Below, one piece after another: positions 24,464 through 33,936 of a stretch of DNA of 33,936 bases (positions within the stretch are counted from its first letter, which is position 1; every line of letters starts with the position of its first letter). The DNA is taken from positions 1 to 33,936 of the forward strand of contig NZ_BCQX01000008.1 of NCBI RefSeq assembly GCF_001552295.1, written 5' to 3'. Below the pieces are notes generated by a model, which made no database searches, was not told the origin of the DNA, and was given only the letters and a program-made list of their open reading frames with translations. Source of the DNA: Globicatella sanguinis NBRC 15551. GTDB taxonomy: Bacteria; Bacillota; Bacilli; Lactobacillales; Aerococcaceae. Both the position numbers and the translations under genes were made by a program.

Positions 24464-25624
24464 TTACATGCGTTTTGAATAGCCCTTTGCATATTCCGAT
24501 GGGCTCATATTAAAAGCTTTGCTGAACGCTCGAGAAAAATATTGAATCGAACCATAGCCTAATTCAGTCGCGATTTGTGTAATCGATAAATTAGATTCAC
24601 GAATTAATTGACGACTTTTTTCTAATCGTTGTTGGTTAATATAACTTTTTGGTGTGGTATGTTCATATTTATTAAACAACTGTTGCAAAGTAGAGCGTGA
24701 TAGGTTGAATTCATTGACAAGATCACTCACTTTTAAGGCTACGATATCGCTTTGATGGATGTAATCGATGATTTCATTGAATATATCACTTTCATAGCGT
24801 TCACGCATAATAGTTGAACTAGATTCGTTGTTATTTTGATGCAATGACCGATGGAGTGCAAAGACGAGATTATCCAATTGATTCCAAACTTTATCGGCAC
24901 CTAATGGTAAACTCAAGTCCTGATGCAAGACATCATATAACGGAGCTAGATATTCTGTCGCATTGATTAAGTTCTTAATTAATGCTGAGTCGATGCCTTC
25001 TGCAGTAAAGCGGATTGAATGTGTGAGTGTTCGTTTGTCAGCGTGATGAAATCTTATACTTGGTGTATCCGGTGGTAAAATCATTAAGTGGCCTTTAGTT
25101 AAAGTATGAACCGTATGATTAATTTCAATGTTGAATTGTCCCGACTCTACGATAATGATTTCAAAATGAGATTGCTTAACAAATTTTTTGCGGTAGTCTT
25201 CTGAGTAAAGCGTACTAACAGTGGATACAATGGTTAACAAATTAAAGGATACAGGTGTTGATTGGGCAGTAAAAATCTTATCTAATTTAATATAAGAAGG
25301 TTCTGCTTTGATTTGGGTTGATAGGTTGACAGTCGCACTGGAAGAAAGGCATAAGACATTGAACTCAATCCCTTTTCTTAAAGTGACTTCCGATTCAATT
25401 AGATAAGTTTGAAATCGATCTGTTTCGGCTATTTTAATGACTAATAATGTTAAGCCCTTGATGGGAGTGATCTTAACCGGCACTTCAAAATGGAACAGTG
25501 TTTGCGTATGATTGGCATTTAAGTTGATTTGACGATGATAGATATATTCCTTAGTTGAAGAGGGATTCTTTGGATTTTCAAAAAAATAAGCGGTATGATC
25601 AAACTTTTGATTAGTAAAATACAT
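24464..25624 (-). CDS. AraC-family transcription regulator with N-terminal cupin-like region
   Basis: A 386-residue DNA-binding regulator. The C-terminal 100 residues are two helix-turn-helix motifs of the AraC type: VSDLVNEFNLSRSTLQQLFNKY, then LSITQIATELGYGSIQYFSRAFSKAFNMSPSEY. The middle part (about residues 150-230; FEIIIVESGQFNIEIN..., LTKGHLMILPPDTPS) is a sugar- or metabolite-binding cupin. The first 130 residues are of unknown type. The start is at 25624 since GGAGG on the minus strand lies 8 bases before it; an ATG 15 bases further up overlaps that site. It is divergent from pyruvate carboxylase, its most likely target, but no ligand can be named. Confidence 0.85.
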   Translation of the reverse strand: MYFTNQKFDHTAYFFENPKNPSSTKEYIYHRQINLNANHTQTLFHFEVPVKITPIKGLTLLVIKIAETDRFQTYLIESEVTLRKGIEFNVLCLSSSATVNLSTQIKAEPSYIKLDKIFTAQSTPVSFNLLTIVSTVSTLYSEDYRKKFVKQSHFEIIIVESGQFNIEINHTVHTLTKGHLMILPPDTPSIRFHHADKRTLTHSIRFTAEGIDSALIKNLINATEYLAPLYDVLHQDLSLPLGADKVWNQLDNLVFALHRSLHQNNNESSSTIMRERYESDIFNEIIDYIHQSDIVALKVSDLVNEFNLSRSTLQQLFNKYEHTTPKSYINQQRLEKSRQLIRESNLSITQIATELGYGSIQYFSRAFSKAFNMSPSEYAKGYSKRM

Positions 25625-25656
25625 TCCAATGACCTCCATGAGTTTTTGATAATACT

Positions 25657-25685
25657 ATTATATACTAATAAAGATAAATTATCAT
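25657..25685 (-). promoter_or_regulatory. promoter of the AraC-family gene
   Basis: On the minus strand TATAAT (25662-25657) and ATGATA (25685-25680) are 17 bases apart, 33 bases before the start. The inverted repeat TAAAGAT (25669-25675) / ATCTTTA (25684-25690) covers the spacer and -35 and could be an operator, possibly for self-control. Confidence 0.5.
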
Positions 25686-25784
25686 CTTTAATTATCTAAT
25701 TTTGACAATCATTTCTTTGATAAAGACAATTGACCGGCTAAGTTGAATATTTTATTATTAAAAGAAATCATTAAATTTAAAAAT

Positions 25785-25816
25785 AAATGAGAAACTTTCT
25801 CATTTTGTGCTATAAT
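25785..25816 (+). promoter_or_regulatory. pyc promoter with overlapping palindrome
   Basis: A TATAAT -10 at 25811-25816. Just upstream a 21-base palindrome (25785-25805; AAATGAGAAA, then C, then TTTCTCATTT) covers the -35 position, and the -35 itself is poor. A promoter with a weak -35 under a palindrome suggests control by a bound regulator. Confidence 0.55.
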
Positions 25817-25914
25817 ACTCCTATATATTCCATAAGTTTTCGTGAGTGAAATGATGCTTACCAATTTACTTGGATGAATAGACAGAAGATGTAGACCAAC
25901 GAGGAGGATTTATC

Positions 25915-28900
25915 ATGAATAAAATTAAGAAAGTGCTAATCGCCAATCGTGGAGAGATTGCGATTCGCATTGGACGTGCATGTAAGGAGCTTGGCATTAA
26001 CACTGTTAGTATTTACTCAAAGGAAGATATTGGCACCTTGCATCGTCAAAAAACGGATGAATCTTACTTAATTGGGGAAGATTTAGGTCCTATCGAAGCG
26101 TACCTAGATATTGAAGGAATTATTGCCTTAGCAAAAGAAAAATTAGTCGATGCGATACACCCTGGGTATGGATTTTTAAGTGAAAATGAAACTTTTGCTA
26201 GAAGATGTCAAGAAGAGGGAATTATTTTTATTGGACCCGAGTTAAGACATTTAGAAATGTTTGGTAATAAAACCCGTGCACGCGAAACAGCGATTAGTGC
26301 TGGACTGCCAGTTATTCCAGGAAGTGAGGGTATAATTCAATCTCTTGCAGAAGCTGAAGCGTTTGCGGCAACAACCGGTTACCCATTAATGATTAAAGCA
26401 GTCAGTGGTGGTGGCGGCAAAGGAATGCGTATCGTTCATTCGGCTAGTGAATTAGCTGAGAGTTATGAACGAGCAAAGTCTGAAGCTAAATCATCTTTTG
26501 GTGATGATCGCTTATATATAGAAAAATATATTGCCAATCCTAAACATATCGAGGTGCAAATATTAGGGGATCAACACGGCAATGTCATTCATTTATATGA
26601 ACGAGATTGTTCAATCCAAAGACGCCATCAAAAAGTAGTGGAAGTGGCTCCTTCGTTCGGCTTGCAACCAGAGATGCGTCAAAAATTAACAGATGCTTCC
26701 TTGCAATTAATGCAACATGTCGGTTATGTTAATGCGGGTACGGTAGAGTTTTTAGTTGCCGATGATGAATTTTACTTTATTGAGGTCAACCCGCGTGTCC
26801 AAGTAGAACATACTATTACTGAATTAGTAACAGGCGTTGATATCGTGAAAACACAAATTCAAATTGCCGATGGTGAAAGTTTATTTGGCGAGGAGATTGG
26901 TATTCCACCACAAGACCAAATAGTGACAAGAGGATATGCCATTCAATGTCGTATTACGACTGAAGACCCATTAAATGATTTTGCACCGGATTCTGGCACT
27001 ATCGTCAGTTATCAATCGCCAGGCGGAACAGGAATTCGTCTAGATGCTGGTGATGCCTTTTCGGGTTCAATGATTACACCGTATTATGATTCGCTTTTAG
27101 TCAAAATATCATCTTATGCTATTCATAAAAAAGGTGCGATTGTTAAAATGTCACGTGCATTGGATGAAATTCAAATTTCAGGTGTTAAAACGAATATTCG
27201 TTTCCTAGAAAATATTATTCATCATCCTGACTTTATGTTAGGAGACTATCATACTAACTTTATTGCTGAGAAAGTTGAGTTGTTTGACTTTGTTCCTCCA
27301 CGAGAACGAGGAGTAAAATTACTTAAATATATTGCCAATGTGACTGTCAATGGTTTTCCTGGTATTGAAAAGATAGATAAACCTGATTTTACAAGACGTG
27401 AAATACCGACTGTTGAAGGGGTTCGCTCTAGTATTCACCCAGCAAGCTTCAATAAAGCGAGTCGCAACCGATTAAAAACAGTCCCCTCAGCGATACAGCA
27501 ACCTACTTGGAAGCAACTATTAAATGACAAGGGCCCAAGCGCAGTCTCTAAATTACTATTAGAAGAAAAATCGACTCTATTAACCGATACCACTTTACGC
27601 GATGCTCATCAGTCCGTTTTAACGACTCGTATGAGAACAACCGATATGTTAAAAGTAGCACCGTATATTAATGCAACGATGAAAGATCATTTCTCACTTG
27701 AAATGTGGGGTGGTGCGACCTTTGATGTGGCTTATAATTTCTTAAAAGAAAGTCCATGGGAAAGATTACAGCAATTACGTGAATTAATTCCCGATATTCC
27801 ATTCCAAATGTTATTGAGAGCCGCTAATGCAGTCGGTTATCAAAATTATCCAGACAATGTCGTTCAACGATTTATTAAAGAAAGTGCGCATGCTGGCATT
27901 GATGTTTTTCGTATTTTTGACTCATTAAACTGGGTCGAAGCCATGAAATTACCGATTGAAACGGCCTTGAAAACTGATAAATTTGTCGAAGGAACCTTGT
28001 GTTATACAGGAGATATTTTAAATCCAGAGCGTTCTTCTTTATATACATTAGAATATTATGTTAATTTAGCACGCGAACTTGAATCATTAGGCGTTCATGC
28101 GATTGCGATTAAAGATATGGCGGGACTATTAAAACCGGAGGCAGCTTATCAATTAGTTAAAGCCTTAAAAGAGGAAGTTGCTTTACCGATTCATCTACAT
28201 ACGCATGATACAGCTGGTAATGGTGTTTTAACTTATTCACGAGCAATTGATGCGGGCGTCGATATTGTTGATACCGCAAATCCAGCTTTAAGTGGTCAAA
28301 ATTCGCAACCTAATGCCAATTCACTATACTATGCCCGTCAAGGGACCAACCGACAAATCAAGTTAAATGTGGAAGTTAATGATGTGTTAACTAATTATTG
28401 GAAAGTGACACGTCAATATTATCGTCCATTTGAGACCGATTTAACAACAGCTTGGACACCGGTTTATCAATATGAAATGCCTGGTGGCCAATACTCAAAT
28501 TTAAAGATGCAAGCTGAATCCCTAGGTTTAGGGGACCGTTTTGATGAAGTAAGTGCAATGTATCGTCGAGTGAATTTATTATTTGGGGATATTATTAAAG
28601 TAACACCTTCTTCTAAAGTTGTAGGTGATATGGCACTATTTATGGTACAAAATGATTTAGATGAAGCTTCAGTCATTGAAAAAGGGGCTAAATTAGACTT
28701 TCCTGCTTCAGTTGTCTCCTTCTTTAAAGGCGAAATTGGTCAACCGGCAGGCAAGATGAACGAAGACTTACAAAAGGTTGTTTTAAAAGGAGAAGCTGCT
28801 TTCACTCAAAGACCGGGTGAATTGATGACGGAATTTGATTTTGAAGCATTGAGAGAAGACTTATCTAAACGACTCTATACACCAGTAAACGAACAATTAT

Positions 28901-29418
28901 TATTAAGTGGTGCTTTATATCCAAAAGTGACCCAAGAATTTCTTGATTTTGTTGAAAAATATGGTAAGGTAAGTGTGTTAGAGACACCAACTTTCTTCTA
29001 TGGGATGAAACCCCATGAAACAATTTCAGTTGAGTTACAACCAGGAAAAACAATCAATATTGAATTGACTTCAATCGGTTCAGTTAAATCAAATGGGTTA
29101 AGGACAGTTTACTTTAACTTAAATGGACTATCACAAAAAGTTGAAGTCCATGATTTATCCGCCAAAACGACTGTGGATATTAGACCATTGGCCGACCGTC
29201 AAAATGATAACCATATTGCAGCTCAAATGCCCGGAACTGTATTTGCTATTAAAGTTAAAGAAGGCGACCAAGTTGAAGCGGGACAATTATTGATTATTAC
29301 GGAAGCAATGAAGATGGAGACATCGATTGTTGCGACTAAACCGGGTGTGGTGAAGAAATTGTACATCCAAGAAAAAGATTCAATCAAAGCAGGGGAGTTA
29401 TTGATTGAATTAGGCTAA
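25915..29418 (+). CDS. pyc: pyruvate carboxylase
   Basis: A 1167-residue biotin enzyme that makes oxaloacetate from pyruvate, bicarbonate and ATP to feed aspartate and related synthesis. The biotin carboxylase domain (about 1-455) has [23 protein letters not shown] and SGGGGKGMR. The carboxyltransferase domain (about 555-830) begins [17 protein letters not shown], and its metal site includes [10 protein letters not shown]. The biotinyl domain has EAMKMET with biotin attached to Lys1133. The protein is full length. GAGGAGG lies upstream of the ATG. It is divergent from an AraC-family gene and followed after 30 bases by capA with no terminator. Confidence 0.97.
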   Translation: MNKIKKVLIANRGEIAIRIGRACKELGINTVSIYSKEDIGTLHRQKTDESYLIGEDLGPIEAYLDIEGIIALAKEKLVDAIHPGYGFLSENETFARRCQEEGIIFIGPELRHLEMFGNKTRARETAISAGLPVIPGSEGIIQSLAEAEAFAATTGYPLMIKAVSGGGGKGMRIVHSASELAESYERAKSEAKSSFGDDRLYIEKYIANPKHIEVQILGDQHGNVIHLYERDCSIQRRHQKVVEVAPSFGLQPEMRQKLTDASLQLMQHVGYVNAGTVEFLVADDEFYFIEVNPRVQVEHTITELVTGVDIVKTQIQIADGESLFGEEIGIPPQDQIVTRGYAIQCRITTEDPLNDFAPDSGTIVSYQSPGGTGIRLDAGDAFSGSMITPYYDSLLVKISSYAIHKKGAIVKMSRALDEIQISGVKTNIRFLENIIHHPDFMLGDYHTNFIAEKVELFDFVPPRERGVKLLKYIANVTVNGFPGIEKIDKPDFTRREIPTVEGVRSSIHPASFNKASRNRLKTVPSAIQQPTWKQLLNDKGPSAVSKLLLEEKSTLLTDTTLRDAHQSVLTTRMRTTDMLKVAPYINATMKDHFSLEMWGGATFDVAYNFLKESPWERLQQLRELIPDIPFQMLLRAANAVGYQNYPDNVVQRFIKESAHAGIDVFRIFDSLNWVEAMKLPIETALKTDKFVEGTLCYTGDILNPERSSLYTLEYYVNLARELESLGVHAIAIKDMAGLLKPEAAYQLVKALKEEVALPIHLHTHDTAGNGVLTYSRAIDAGVDIVDTANPALSGQNSQPNANSLYYARQGTNRQIKLNVEVNDVLTNYWKVTRQYYRPFETDLTTAWTPVYQYEMPGGQYSNLKMQAESLGLGDRFDEVSAMYRRVNLLFGDIIKVTPSSKVVGDMALFMVQNDLDEASVIEKGAKLDFPASVVSFFKGEIGQPAGKMNEDLQKVVLKGEAAFTQRPGELMTEFDFEALREDLSKRLYTPVNEQLLLSGALYPKVTQEFLDFVEKYGKVSVLETPTFFYGMKPHETISVELQPGKTINIELTSIGSVKSNGLRTVYFNLNGLSQKVEVHDLSAKTTVDIRPLADRQNDNHIAAQMPGTVFAIKVKEGDQVEAGQLLIITEAMKMETSIVATKPGVVKKLYIQEKDSIKAGELLIELG

Positions 29419-29448
29419 TAGTATTAAGATAAGAGAGAGAGCATATAG

Positions 29449-30636
29449 ATGAAAAGATTAAGAAACATTTTGTTATTAAGTGCATTAACCTTATTAAATG
29501 TCGCTTGTCAAAGTCCAACTACTAATTCTCAAGCCAATGATGCGCAAACGACTACGGTAAGTGCTCAAGATGCTACGACTACCGTAAGTACTGAAGAAGC
29601 GGATGAAGCAAACGCTGATGCTGAAGGGGAGACTCCTACTAAAGAAGGACGTTCGGTGACCATTCGTTCGATCGGTGATATTTTAATTCACGACTGGGTT
29701 TACGACAATGCAGCGACTGCTGATGGCTATGACTTTACTCCAATGTTTGAACCCATTAAAAAATATTTAGAAAATGCGGACATCACGACGGCTAATTTAG
29801 AAGTGATTGCTGCTGGTGATACTTACCCATTATCTACTTATCCAGCCTTTAATGCCCCTTCGGAAATTATTGATGCATTAAAAACGGTTGGGGTGGATAT
29901 TGTCAATAATGCTACTAACCACTCAATGGACTTAGGAGCAAAAGGAGCTTATGCTTCAATTGAAGCTTTGAAAGAACGTGATATGCCTTATGTTGGTAGC
30001 TATGAAAGTTGGGATGATTATAATAATATGCGCGTTTTAGACGCGAATGGTGTTAAAGTAGGATTCCTTTCTTATAGTTATGGTGCAAATGGGAATTATA
30101 TTCCTGAAGATCAAGCCTATCTTTTAAGTTTAATTGATACGAATTTAATGCCATTAGAAGTTGAAGCTTTAAATAAAATTTCGGATATTTCAGTGGTGAT
30201 GATTCACAATGGTGAAGAATATGATACATTACCGTCTGTCTATCAAGCTAATGTCAACAATGTCGTGCGTAATGCTGGAGCGAATTTTATTTTAGGTGGT
30301 CATCCTCATGTACCACAACCGTTTATTGTGTATAACAAGCATCAAGCCGCAATGTTTTCTCATGGTAACTTTTTATCAGGTCAAGTCGAACAAGAAAACA
30401 AAGTAGGGGGCATTGCCGAGTATACCTTTACCGAAGTGGATGGCGAATTTGAAATTAGTAAAATACGTTTTATGCCGACATATTGTATCGGTGCTCAATT
30501 CGAAGATTATTATGTCGTACCTTTGGCAGATTGGGAACAATATGGCATTTACAATGGCGATGGTTTGTTTGCTGATTTAGAAGAACGCATGACCTATTAC
30601 TCAAACTTAGTTGAAGTGGTTGATTATTTAGACTAA
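29449..30636 (+). CDS. CapA-like metallophosphatase-fold lipoprotein
   Basis: A 395-residue exported lipoprotein. The signal peptide ends in the lipobox LNVAC with Cys20 as lipid anchor, then a Thr/Ala/Glu-rich linker to about residue 70. The main domain belongs to the CapA/PgsA family (poly-gamma-glutamate synthesis, metallophosphoesterase fold): IGDILIHDW, TANLEVIAAGD, NNATNHSMDLGAKG, MIHNGEEY and LGGHPHVPQP supply the metal and phosphate ligands. No capBCD partners are present, so poly-glutamate synthesis is not supported; a cell-envelope role is likely. The short gap after pyc suggests co-transcription. The start has only a weak AGAGAGAG site. Confidence 0.85.
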   Translation: MKRLRNILLLSALTLLNVACQSPTTNSQANDAQTTTVSAQDATTTVSTEEADEANADAEGETPTKEGRSVTIRSIGDILIHDWVYDNAATADGYDFTPMFEPIKKYLENADITTANLEVIAAGDTYPLSTYPAFNAPSEIIDALKTVGVDIVNNATNHSMDLGAKGAYASIEALKERDMPYVGSYESWDDYNNMRVLDANGVKVGFLSYSYGANGNYIPEDQAYLLSLIDTNLMPLEVEALNKISDISVVMIHNGEEYDTLPSVYQANVNNVVRNAGANFILGGHPHVPQPFIVYNKHQAAMFSHGNFLSGQVEQENKVGGIAEYTFTEVDGEFEISKIRFMPTYCIGAQFEDYYVVPLADWEQYGIYNGDGLFADLEERMTYYSNLVEVVDYLD

Positions 30637-30780
30637 CTTTAGAGTAGGTGACCTTCCCCAAAGGTTGAATATAGTTCTCTAGAAAAGTCCCATGATTGTT
30701 TTAGATGCTATTTTAAGGATTATTGACTAATAATATAAGAATTTTACCCTCAAGCTTTATTTTATACTTAACGCTAGTAG

Positions 30781-30840
30781 GCAAGGTGGACCAACGAAGT
30801 GGAAATTATTTGATTTTCTACTTCTGGTCCACTCTTTTTT
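30781..30840 (+). terminator. hairpin repeat (R4) acting as terminator after capA
   Basis: GTGGACCA (30786-30793) pairs with TGGTCCAC (30825-30832), with GAAGTGGAAAT facing ATTTTCTACTTC inside, followed by TCTTTTTT. It matches the second hairpin of the repeat at 7010-7056 closely, and it is the best preserved copy as a terminator. The rest of the gap 30637-30897 shows nothing else of note except the next gene's ribosome binding site. Confidence 0.8.
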
Positions 30841-30897
30841 ATATGCTCAAAAGTATTTGGCATTATTTTTACGTACCTATTCTTAGGAGGGTGTACA

Positions 30898-32754
30898 ATG
30901 AAAAAATGGCATTTAATTACATTGATAGTATTTTTAATCATGACGATAGTACCGCACACTGTGACAGCACAAGCCGTTGAGTTAGCTCAACCTTACCAAT
31001 TAATTACTAACTGGGAAGGAGACATCATTAATCAGGAAAATTGTCAAATTTTAATCCAAAACCAGTTTAATCAAAGTGACAATATGAGTGAACTTAATCA
31101 ATTGATAACGAATTATCAAACAACTTTATCCGAATTAGAAAGCGAATTTAATCGCTTAACCAGTGAAATTGAATCTCTCGAACACAATGAAAACTATTCG
31201 ATTATTCAAGCAACCAACACCTTAAATGAAGTCATCGAAGCAACTTATTTAACGCTGCAGACAACCGAACCGGAATTTAATAACCTTACAGAAGCGGAAC
31301 AATTAAGTTTGGTGGAAATGGATCAAAATGTCATTGAGTGGCAACAATACTTGGAGGGAATTATTCAACAACAAAACGAAGTCATTGCTTCACGCTCAAT
31401 GGTCGAAACACAGTATCATGAGACCCTATATTTATTGGAAGTAGCACAAAATCAATTAGCTGAAAATCAAATGGCTGATCAACAATTGAATCAATGTCTT
31501 CTATATGCTTATTCTGTGCCTAAGATCAATGCGGAAAGTTTTTTAATTGATCACCAAATGAGTAGTTTAACCGAATATTTAGCTAATTTAGATTTCTATT
31601 TATCACAATTAGTACCATATCCTTATTATCAACTACGATTTGAAGATATTTATCAACAATTTACTCAAATTTTAACAATTGAGGAGATAACGCAAACACT
31701 TAACTTAAAAGGGAATATTCAGCTAGACGATGATTTAAAGTGCGCCTATCAATATCGAAAAGAATTGAGCATTAATGATGTGATTCGCTTTGTCAGCATC
31801 GCACAAAATGATGTTTATCAAAGTCAAACCAGTGAAGACTATCTGATAAGGTATCAGGAATTATTATTAATTAAAGAAGCACAATTTCTTTATTTTAGTC
31901 AAATTAACGCCAATGCATGGCAACTAATTAAAGATCATTTAGCAAATTTTTTAAATCATCAAGGTTATGTAAGTGATGATGCGATTGCTTTAGTACGTCA
32001 ACTTAATCAGAAATATCAAGTAAAAATGGTCACCTTTAATGAAGCGACTCAAACTTGGCACCCGGTCGAAGCATCAACTACCGGTTATTTAGCAGAATAC
32101 TATTACCGTGACATCGATTGGCATACGCTTGTCGAAGAAGAAACCACGAGCGACATTGAAGTGGAAGATAATAATGCAATTACTGAATCATCAAATAATG
32201 AAGATACAAAAGAAGATGAATCTACCCATAATATAGTGGACAATTCATCTAACCAAGAGTCTCCATCATCGACTAAGCCATTATCGGGTTCAAGATATTC
32301 TGCTAATCGTAGCACGAATACCCAACAGGTACCATCGACAACAAAATCAAGTAATAACACTAATACGCTGGACAATATTAAAGCAAAATTAGCAACCAAT
32401 CAAAAGACTAACAACAACAAGCAATCAAATTTAAATAAAAACAATATCTCAACAGAGAAATCGAATAATCAGTCGTCCCAGAAAAAGACACAATCAAATA
32501 ATAATCAATCGAGTGAAAAGGATCGTAATAATCAAGCAAATGATACAGAAGCCAATAAGACTAACAATCAGCAACAGTCATCATCCAACGCAAATAAAAA
32601 GCAAACGGTCCAATTACCAACAACTGGAGAACAACAAAGAGCCATGACTTGGGCATTGATTTTGTTAATGTTAGGTGCTATTTTAATCTTAATTTCAACT
32701 ATTTATAAACGCAAGCAACGTCAAAAATTGGATGAGATTGATTTAGATGCTTAA
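30898..32754 (+). CDS. LPXTG-anchored surface protein, function unknown
   Basis: A 618-residue wall protein. It has a signal peptide (MKKWHLITLIVFLIMTIVPHTVTA), a Gln/Glu/Leu-rich and partly coiled-coil region (about 45-210), a further helical region to about 415, and a long Asn/Ser/Gln/Thr/Lys-rich spacer (about 420-570) of the cell-wall-spanning type. The sortase signal LPTTG is at 573-577, followed by a membrane helix and the charged stop KRKQRQK. The tail LDEIDLDA after that is longer than usual. Cysteines at 49, 200 and 282 are unusual in a Gram-positive surface protein. GGAGGG lies 8 bases upstream of the ATG. I recognise no family; adhesin or envelope role is a guess. Confidence 0.8.
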   Translation: MKKWHLITLIVFLIMTIVPHTVTAQAVELAQPYQLITNWEGDIINQENCQILIQNQFNQSDNMSELNQLITNYQTTLSELESEFNRLTSEIESLEHNENYSIIQATNTLNEVIEATYLTLQTTEPEFNNLTEAEQLSLVEMDQNVIEWQQYLEGIIQQQNEVIASRSMVETQYHETLYLLEVAQNQLAENQMADQQLNQCLLYAYSVPKINAESFLIDHQMSSLTEYLANLDFYLSQLVPYPYYQLRFEDIYQQFTQILTIEEITQTLNLKGNIQLDDDLKCAYQYRKELSINDVIRFVSIAQNDVYQSQTSEDYLIRYQELLLIKEAQFLYFSQINANAWQLIKDHLANFLNHQGYVSDDAIALVRQLNQKYQVKMVTFNEATQTWHPVEASTTGYLAEYYYRDIDWHTLVEEETTSDIEVEDNNAITESSNNEDTKEDESTHNIVDNSSNQESPSSTKPLSGSRYSANRSTNTQQVPSTTKSSNNTNTLDNIKAKLATNQKTNNNKQSNLNKNNISTEKSNNQSSQKKTQSNNNQSSEKDRNNQANDTEANKTNNQQQSSSNANKKQTVQLPTTGEQQRAMTWALILLMLGAILILISTIYKRKQRQKLDEIDLDA

Positions 32755-32859
32755 ATAAAATTTTCATCATTTAAACTTATTTCCTATATATGTAGTCATA
32801 CTTGATATTAACTCCAATATAATAATCAGTCCTCATTAAGTGAATTTCCCTTATAACTA

Positions 32860-32868
32860 TGTTACAAT
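32860..32868 (+). promoter_or_regulatory. promoter of the thioredoxin-like gene (extended -10)
   Basis: TGTTACAAT, an extended -10 with TACAAT at 32863-32868, 27 bases before the ATG at 32895. The -35 is unclear. Confidence 0.45.
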
Positions 32869-32894
32869 TTACTCATATTATGGAGGTAGATAAA

Positions 32895-33254
32895 ATGAAT
32901 GAAATCGAAACTTATTTAGAACAAATTAAAGTATTTGAGGAAATTTCACCAGTCAAAGGGATTGAATTATTAGAACAAGAGGGGACAAATATTTATATCG
33001 GAAGAAAAACTTGTCCATACTGCCGTCGCTTTGTAAATAAATTAAATAAAGTAGCACAGGAGTATCAATATAAAATTTACTTAATTGATTCAGAAAGTGA
33101 AGAATATGATTTCAAAGATATTCAATCATTCCGCGAACAATTTAACATTCCTACTGTACCAGGATTTTTAGTTAAACAAGCTTCAGGTGTCGCAGTTCGT
33201 TGTGACAGTTCAATGACTGAAGAAGAAATCGTTCAAATGATAGAAGAGAAGTAA
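32895..33254 (+). CDS. thioredoxin-fold protein with CPYC motif (bacteriocin accessory-like)
   Basis: A 119-residue cytosolic thiol protein. The active site CPYC is at Cys40-Cys43 in IYIGRKTCPYCRRF, and FNIPTVPGF provides the cis-proline near residue 89. No signal peptide is seen. Sequence and length fit the family called bacteriocin transport accessory proteins (PedC-like) in lactic acid bacteria, but no bacteriocin or its transporter is nearby, so that name should not be taken as function. The start is ATG 32895, preceded by GGAGG at 32882-32886; an in-frame ATG at 32859 lies in the promoter. A lipoprotein gene follows after one base. Confidence 0.8.
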   Translation: MNEIETYLEQIKVFEEISPVKGIELLEQEGTNIYIGRKTCPYCRRFVNKLNKVAQEYQYKIYLIDSESEEYDFKDIQSFREQFNIPTVPGFLVKQASGVAVRCDSSMTEEEIVQMIEEK

Positions 33255-33255
33255 A

Positions 33256-33747
33256 ATGAAAAAACTTCTCCTACTTTTAATCCTTTGTACATTTATTATT
33301 GGATGTGATAATAAAGAGGAAGTGGAAACTGATCATTCTACGAGTGAAGCTACTATCGAGATGACTACCCAAACCCTTGAGGATACCTTAGCGGAAATTT
33401 CAACAACCTTAGAGGCGACCACTGAAGAAATAATAATAGCTGAAACTACTGAAGAAGTAACAACTGTAGTAGATACTACACCACTGTCAGATGGTATTTA
33501 TACCTCAACTGAAATTATTAATTGGAGTAGCCCAGTTAAGCCAGCAGAAAAAGGGCTGAAACGGATTATCAAAATACTGCAAGATAAAAAAGAATATTAT
33601 GATGCGATTGAATATTTATTTTATGTCGAAAATATTAGTCATAACCCGGAAGAGTATCATGTGCGTGTGATTCAAAATTTTTCAGATCAACAAATCGAAG
33701 TAGGTAACTTTATCTTACATGGTGAAGATGTGGAAACTCAAAATTAA
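33256..33747 (+). CDS. small lipoprotein, function unknown
   Basis: A 163-residue exported lipoprotein. The signal peptide MKKLLLLLILCTFIIGC ends in the lipobox with Cys17. Residues about 20-78 are a Thr/Glu-rich linker, followed by a folded part of about 85 residues (DGIYTSTEIINWSSPVKPAEKGLKRI and on) that I do not recognise. It starts one base after the thioredoxin-like stop codon and is translated in the same operon. The sequence appears complete at the C-terminus. Bases 33748-33897 after it hold no recognised gene. Confidence 0.7.
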   Translation: MKKLLLLLILCTFIIGCDNKEEVETDHSTSEATIEMTTQTLEDTLAEISTTLEATTEEIIIAETTEEVTTVVDTTPLSDGIYTSTEIINWSSPVKPAEKGLKRIIKILQDKKEYYDAIEYLFYVENISHNPEEYHVRVIQNFSDQQIEVGNFILHGEDVETQN

Positions 33748-33897
33748 CAGATGGCATAAACAATAAGTAGGTTGAAATTAAAACTAAAGAATTAGGTCTT
33801 GGAGCCATATTTTTGTAAGAAGGATTAATAAAATAAATCCAAATCTAAATGACATCATAAGTGACCACTCTTTTGTTACAAAAATAGACATTTAAAT

Positions 33898-33936
33898 AAG
33901 ACTGAACCGAAAGTATTATTTTGGTTCAGTCTTTTT
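33898..33936. terminator. hairpin terminator at the window edge
   Basis: AAGACTGAACC pairs with GGTTCAGTCTT (11 bp), with T-runs at the right end (TTTTT reaching the last base). It closes the lipoprotein operon; what lies beyond is not visible. Confidence 0.85.

Noticed and set aside
30723-30980. 85-codon frame before the LPXTG protein
   Set aside because: It runs through the repeat terminator and into the next gene in another frame; no ribosome binding site.

Overview
The window is AT-rich chromosomal DNA of a low-GC Gram-positive bacterium, most likely in the order Lactobacillales. The evidence is the gene order (ribT-scpA-scpB-rluB; ylqF-rnhB-dprA-topA; pfkA-pyk), the Gram-positive DnaE-type polymerase, an LPXTG surface protein, and a preQ1-II type riboswitch, a class known mainly from Lactobacillales. 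An Aerococcaceae- or Carnobacteriaceae-like organism is a guess. I see 25 protein genes, no tRNA, rRNA or CRISPR array, and no intact insertion sequence or prophage.

Layout. Bases 210-2697: acetyltransferase RibT, condensin partners ScpA and ScpB, and pseudouridine synthase RluB, in one tight operon. Bases 3090-6637: the two overlapping halves of a heterodimeric ABC exporter (BmrC/BmrD or LmrC/LmrD type). Bases 7350-8594: a secreted Ig-like repeat protein that seems to start at ATT. Bases 9158-9823: uracil-DNA glycosylase. Bases 10004-10988: a DUF2829 (Tad2-like) protein overlapping a short-chain dehydrogenase. Bases 10999-11645: a preQ1-II riboswitch and the queuosine-precursor transporter QueT. 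Bases 12145-12327 (minus): a small YjzD-like membrane protein. Bases 12486-18799: dnaE, then the glycolytic pair pfkA-pyk behind a catabolite-response-like site. Bases 19388-24178: ylqF/rbgA, rnhB, dprA and topA. Bases 24464-25624 (minus): an AraC-family regulator divergent from pyruvate carboxylase (25915-29418), which is followed closely by a CapA-like lipoprotein. Bases 30898-33747: an LPXTG wall protein, a cytosolic thioredoxin-like protein and a small lipoprotein.

Most of the content is housekeeping: chromosome segregation, replication start-up, topology, repair, ribosome maturation, glycolysis and anaplerosis. The accessory signal is in the gaps. A family of imperfect-hairpin repeats lies downstream of rluB, of the ABC exporter, of pyk and of capA. 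Units have two parts (a TCAAAC/GTTTGA hairpin and a GTGGAC/GTCCAC hairpin), sometimes partly tandem and in either orientation, and at least one copy ends in a T-run and looks like a working terminator.

The best leads are this repeat family, the chromosomal Tad2-like gene overlapping an NAD(P)-dependent SDR gene, the ATT start codon, the riboswitch, and palindromes in the araC-pyc and dnaE-pfkA gaps. All functional calls come from reading sequence and recalled family knowledge; no search was run.
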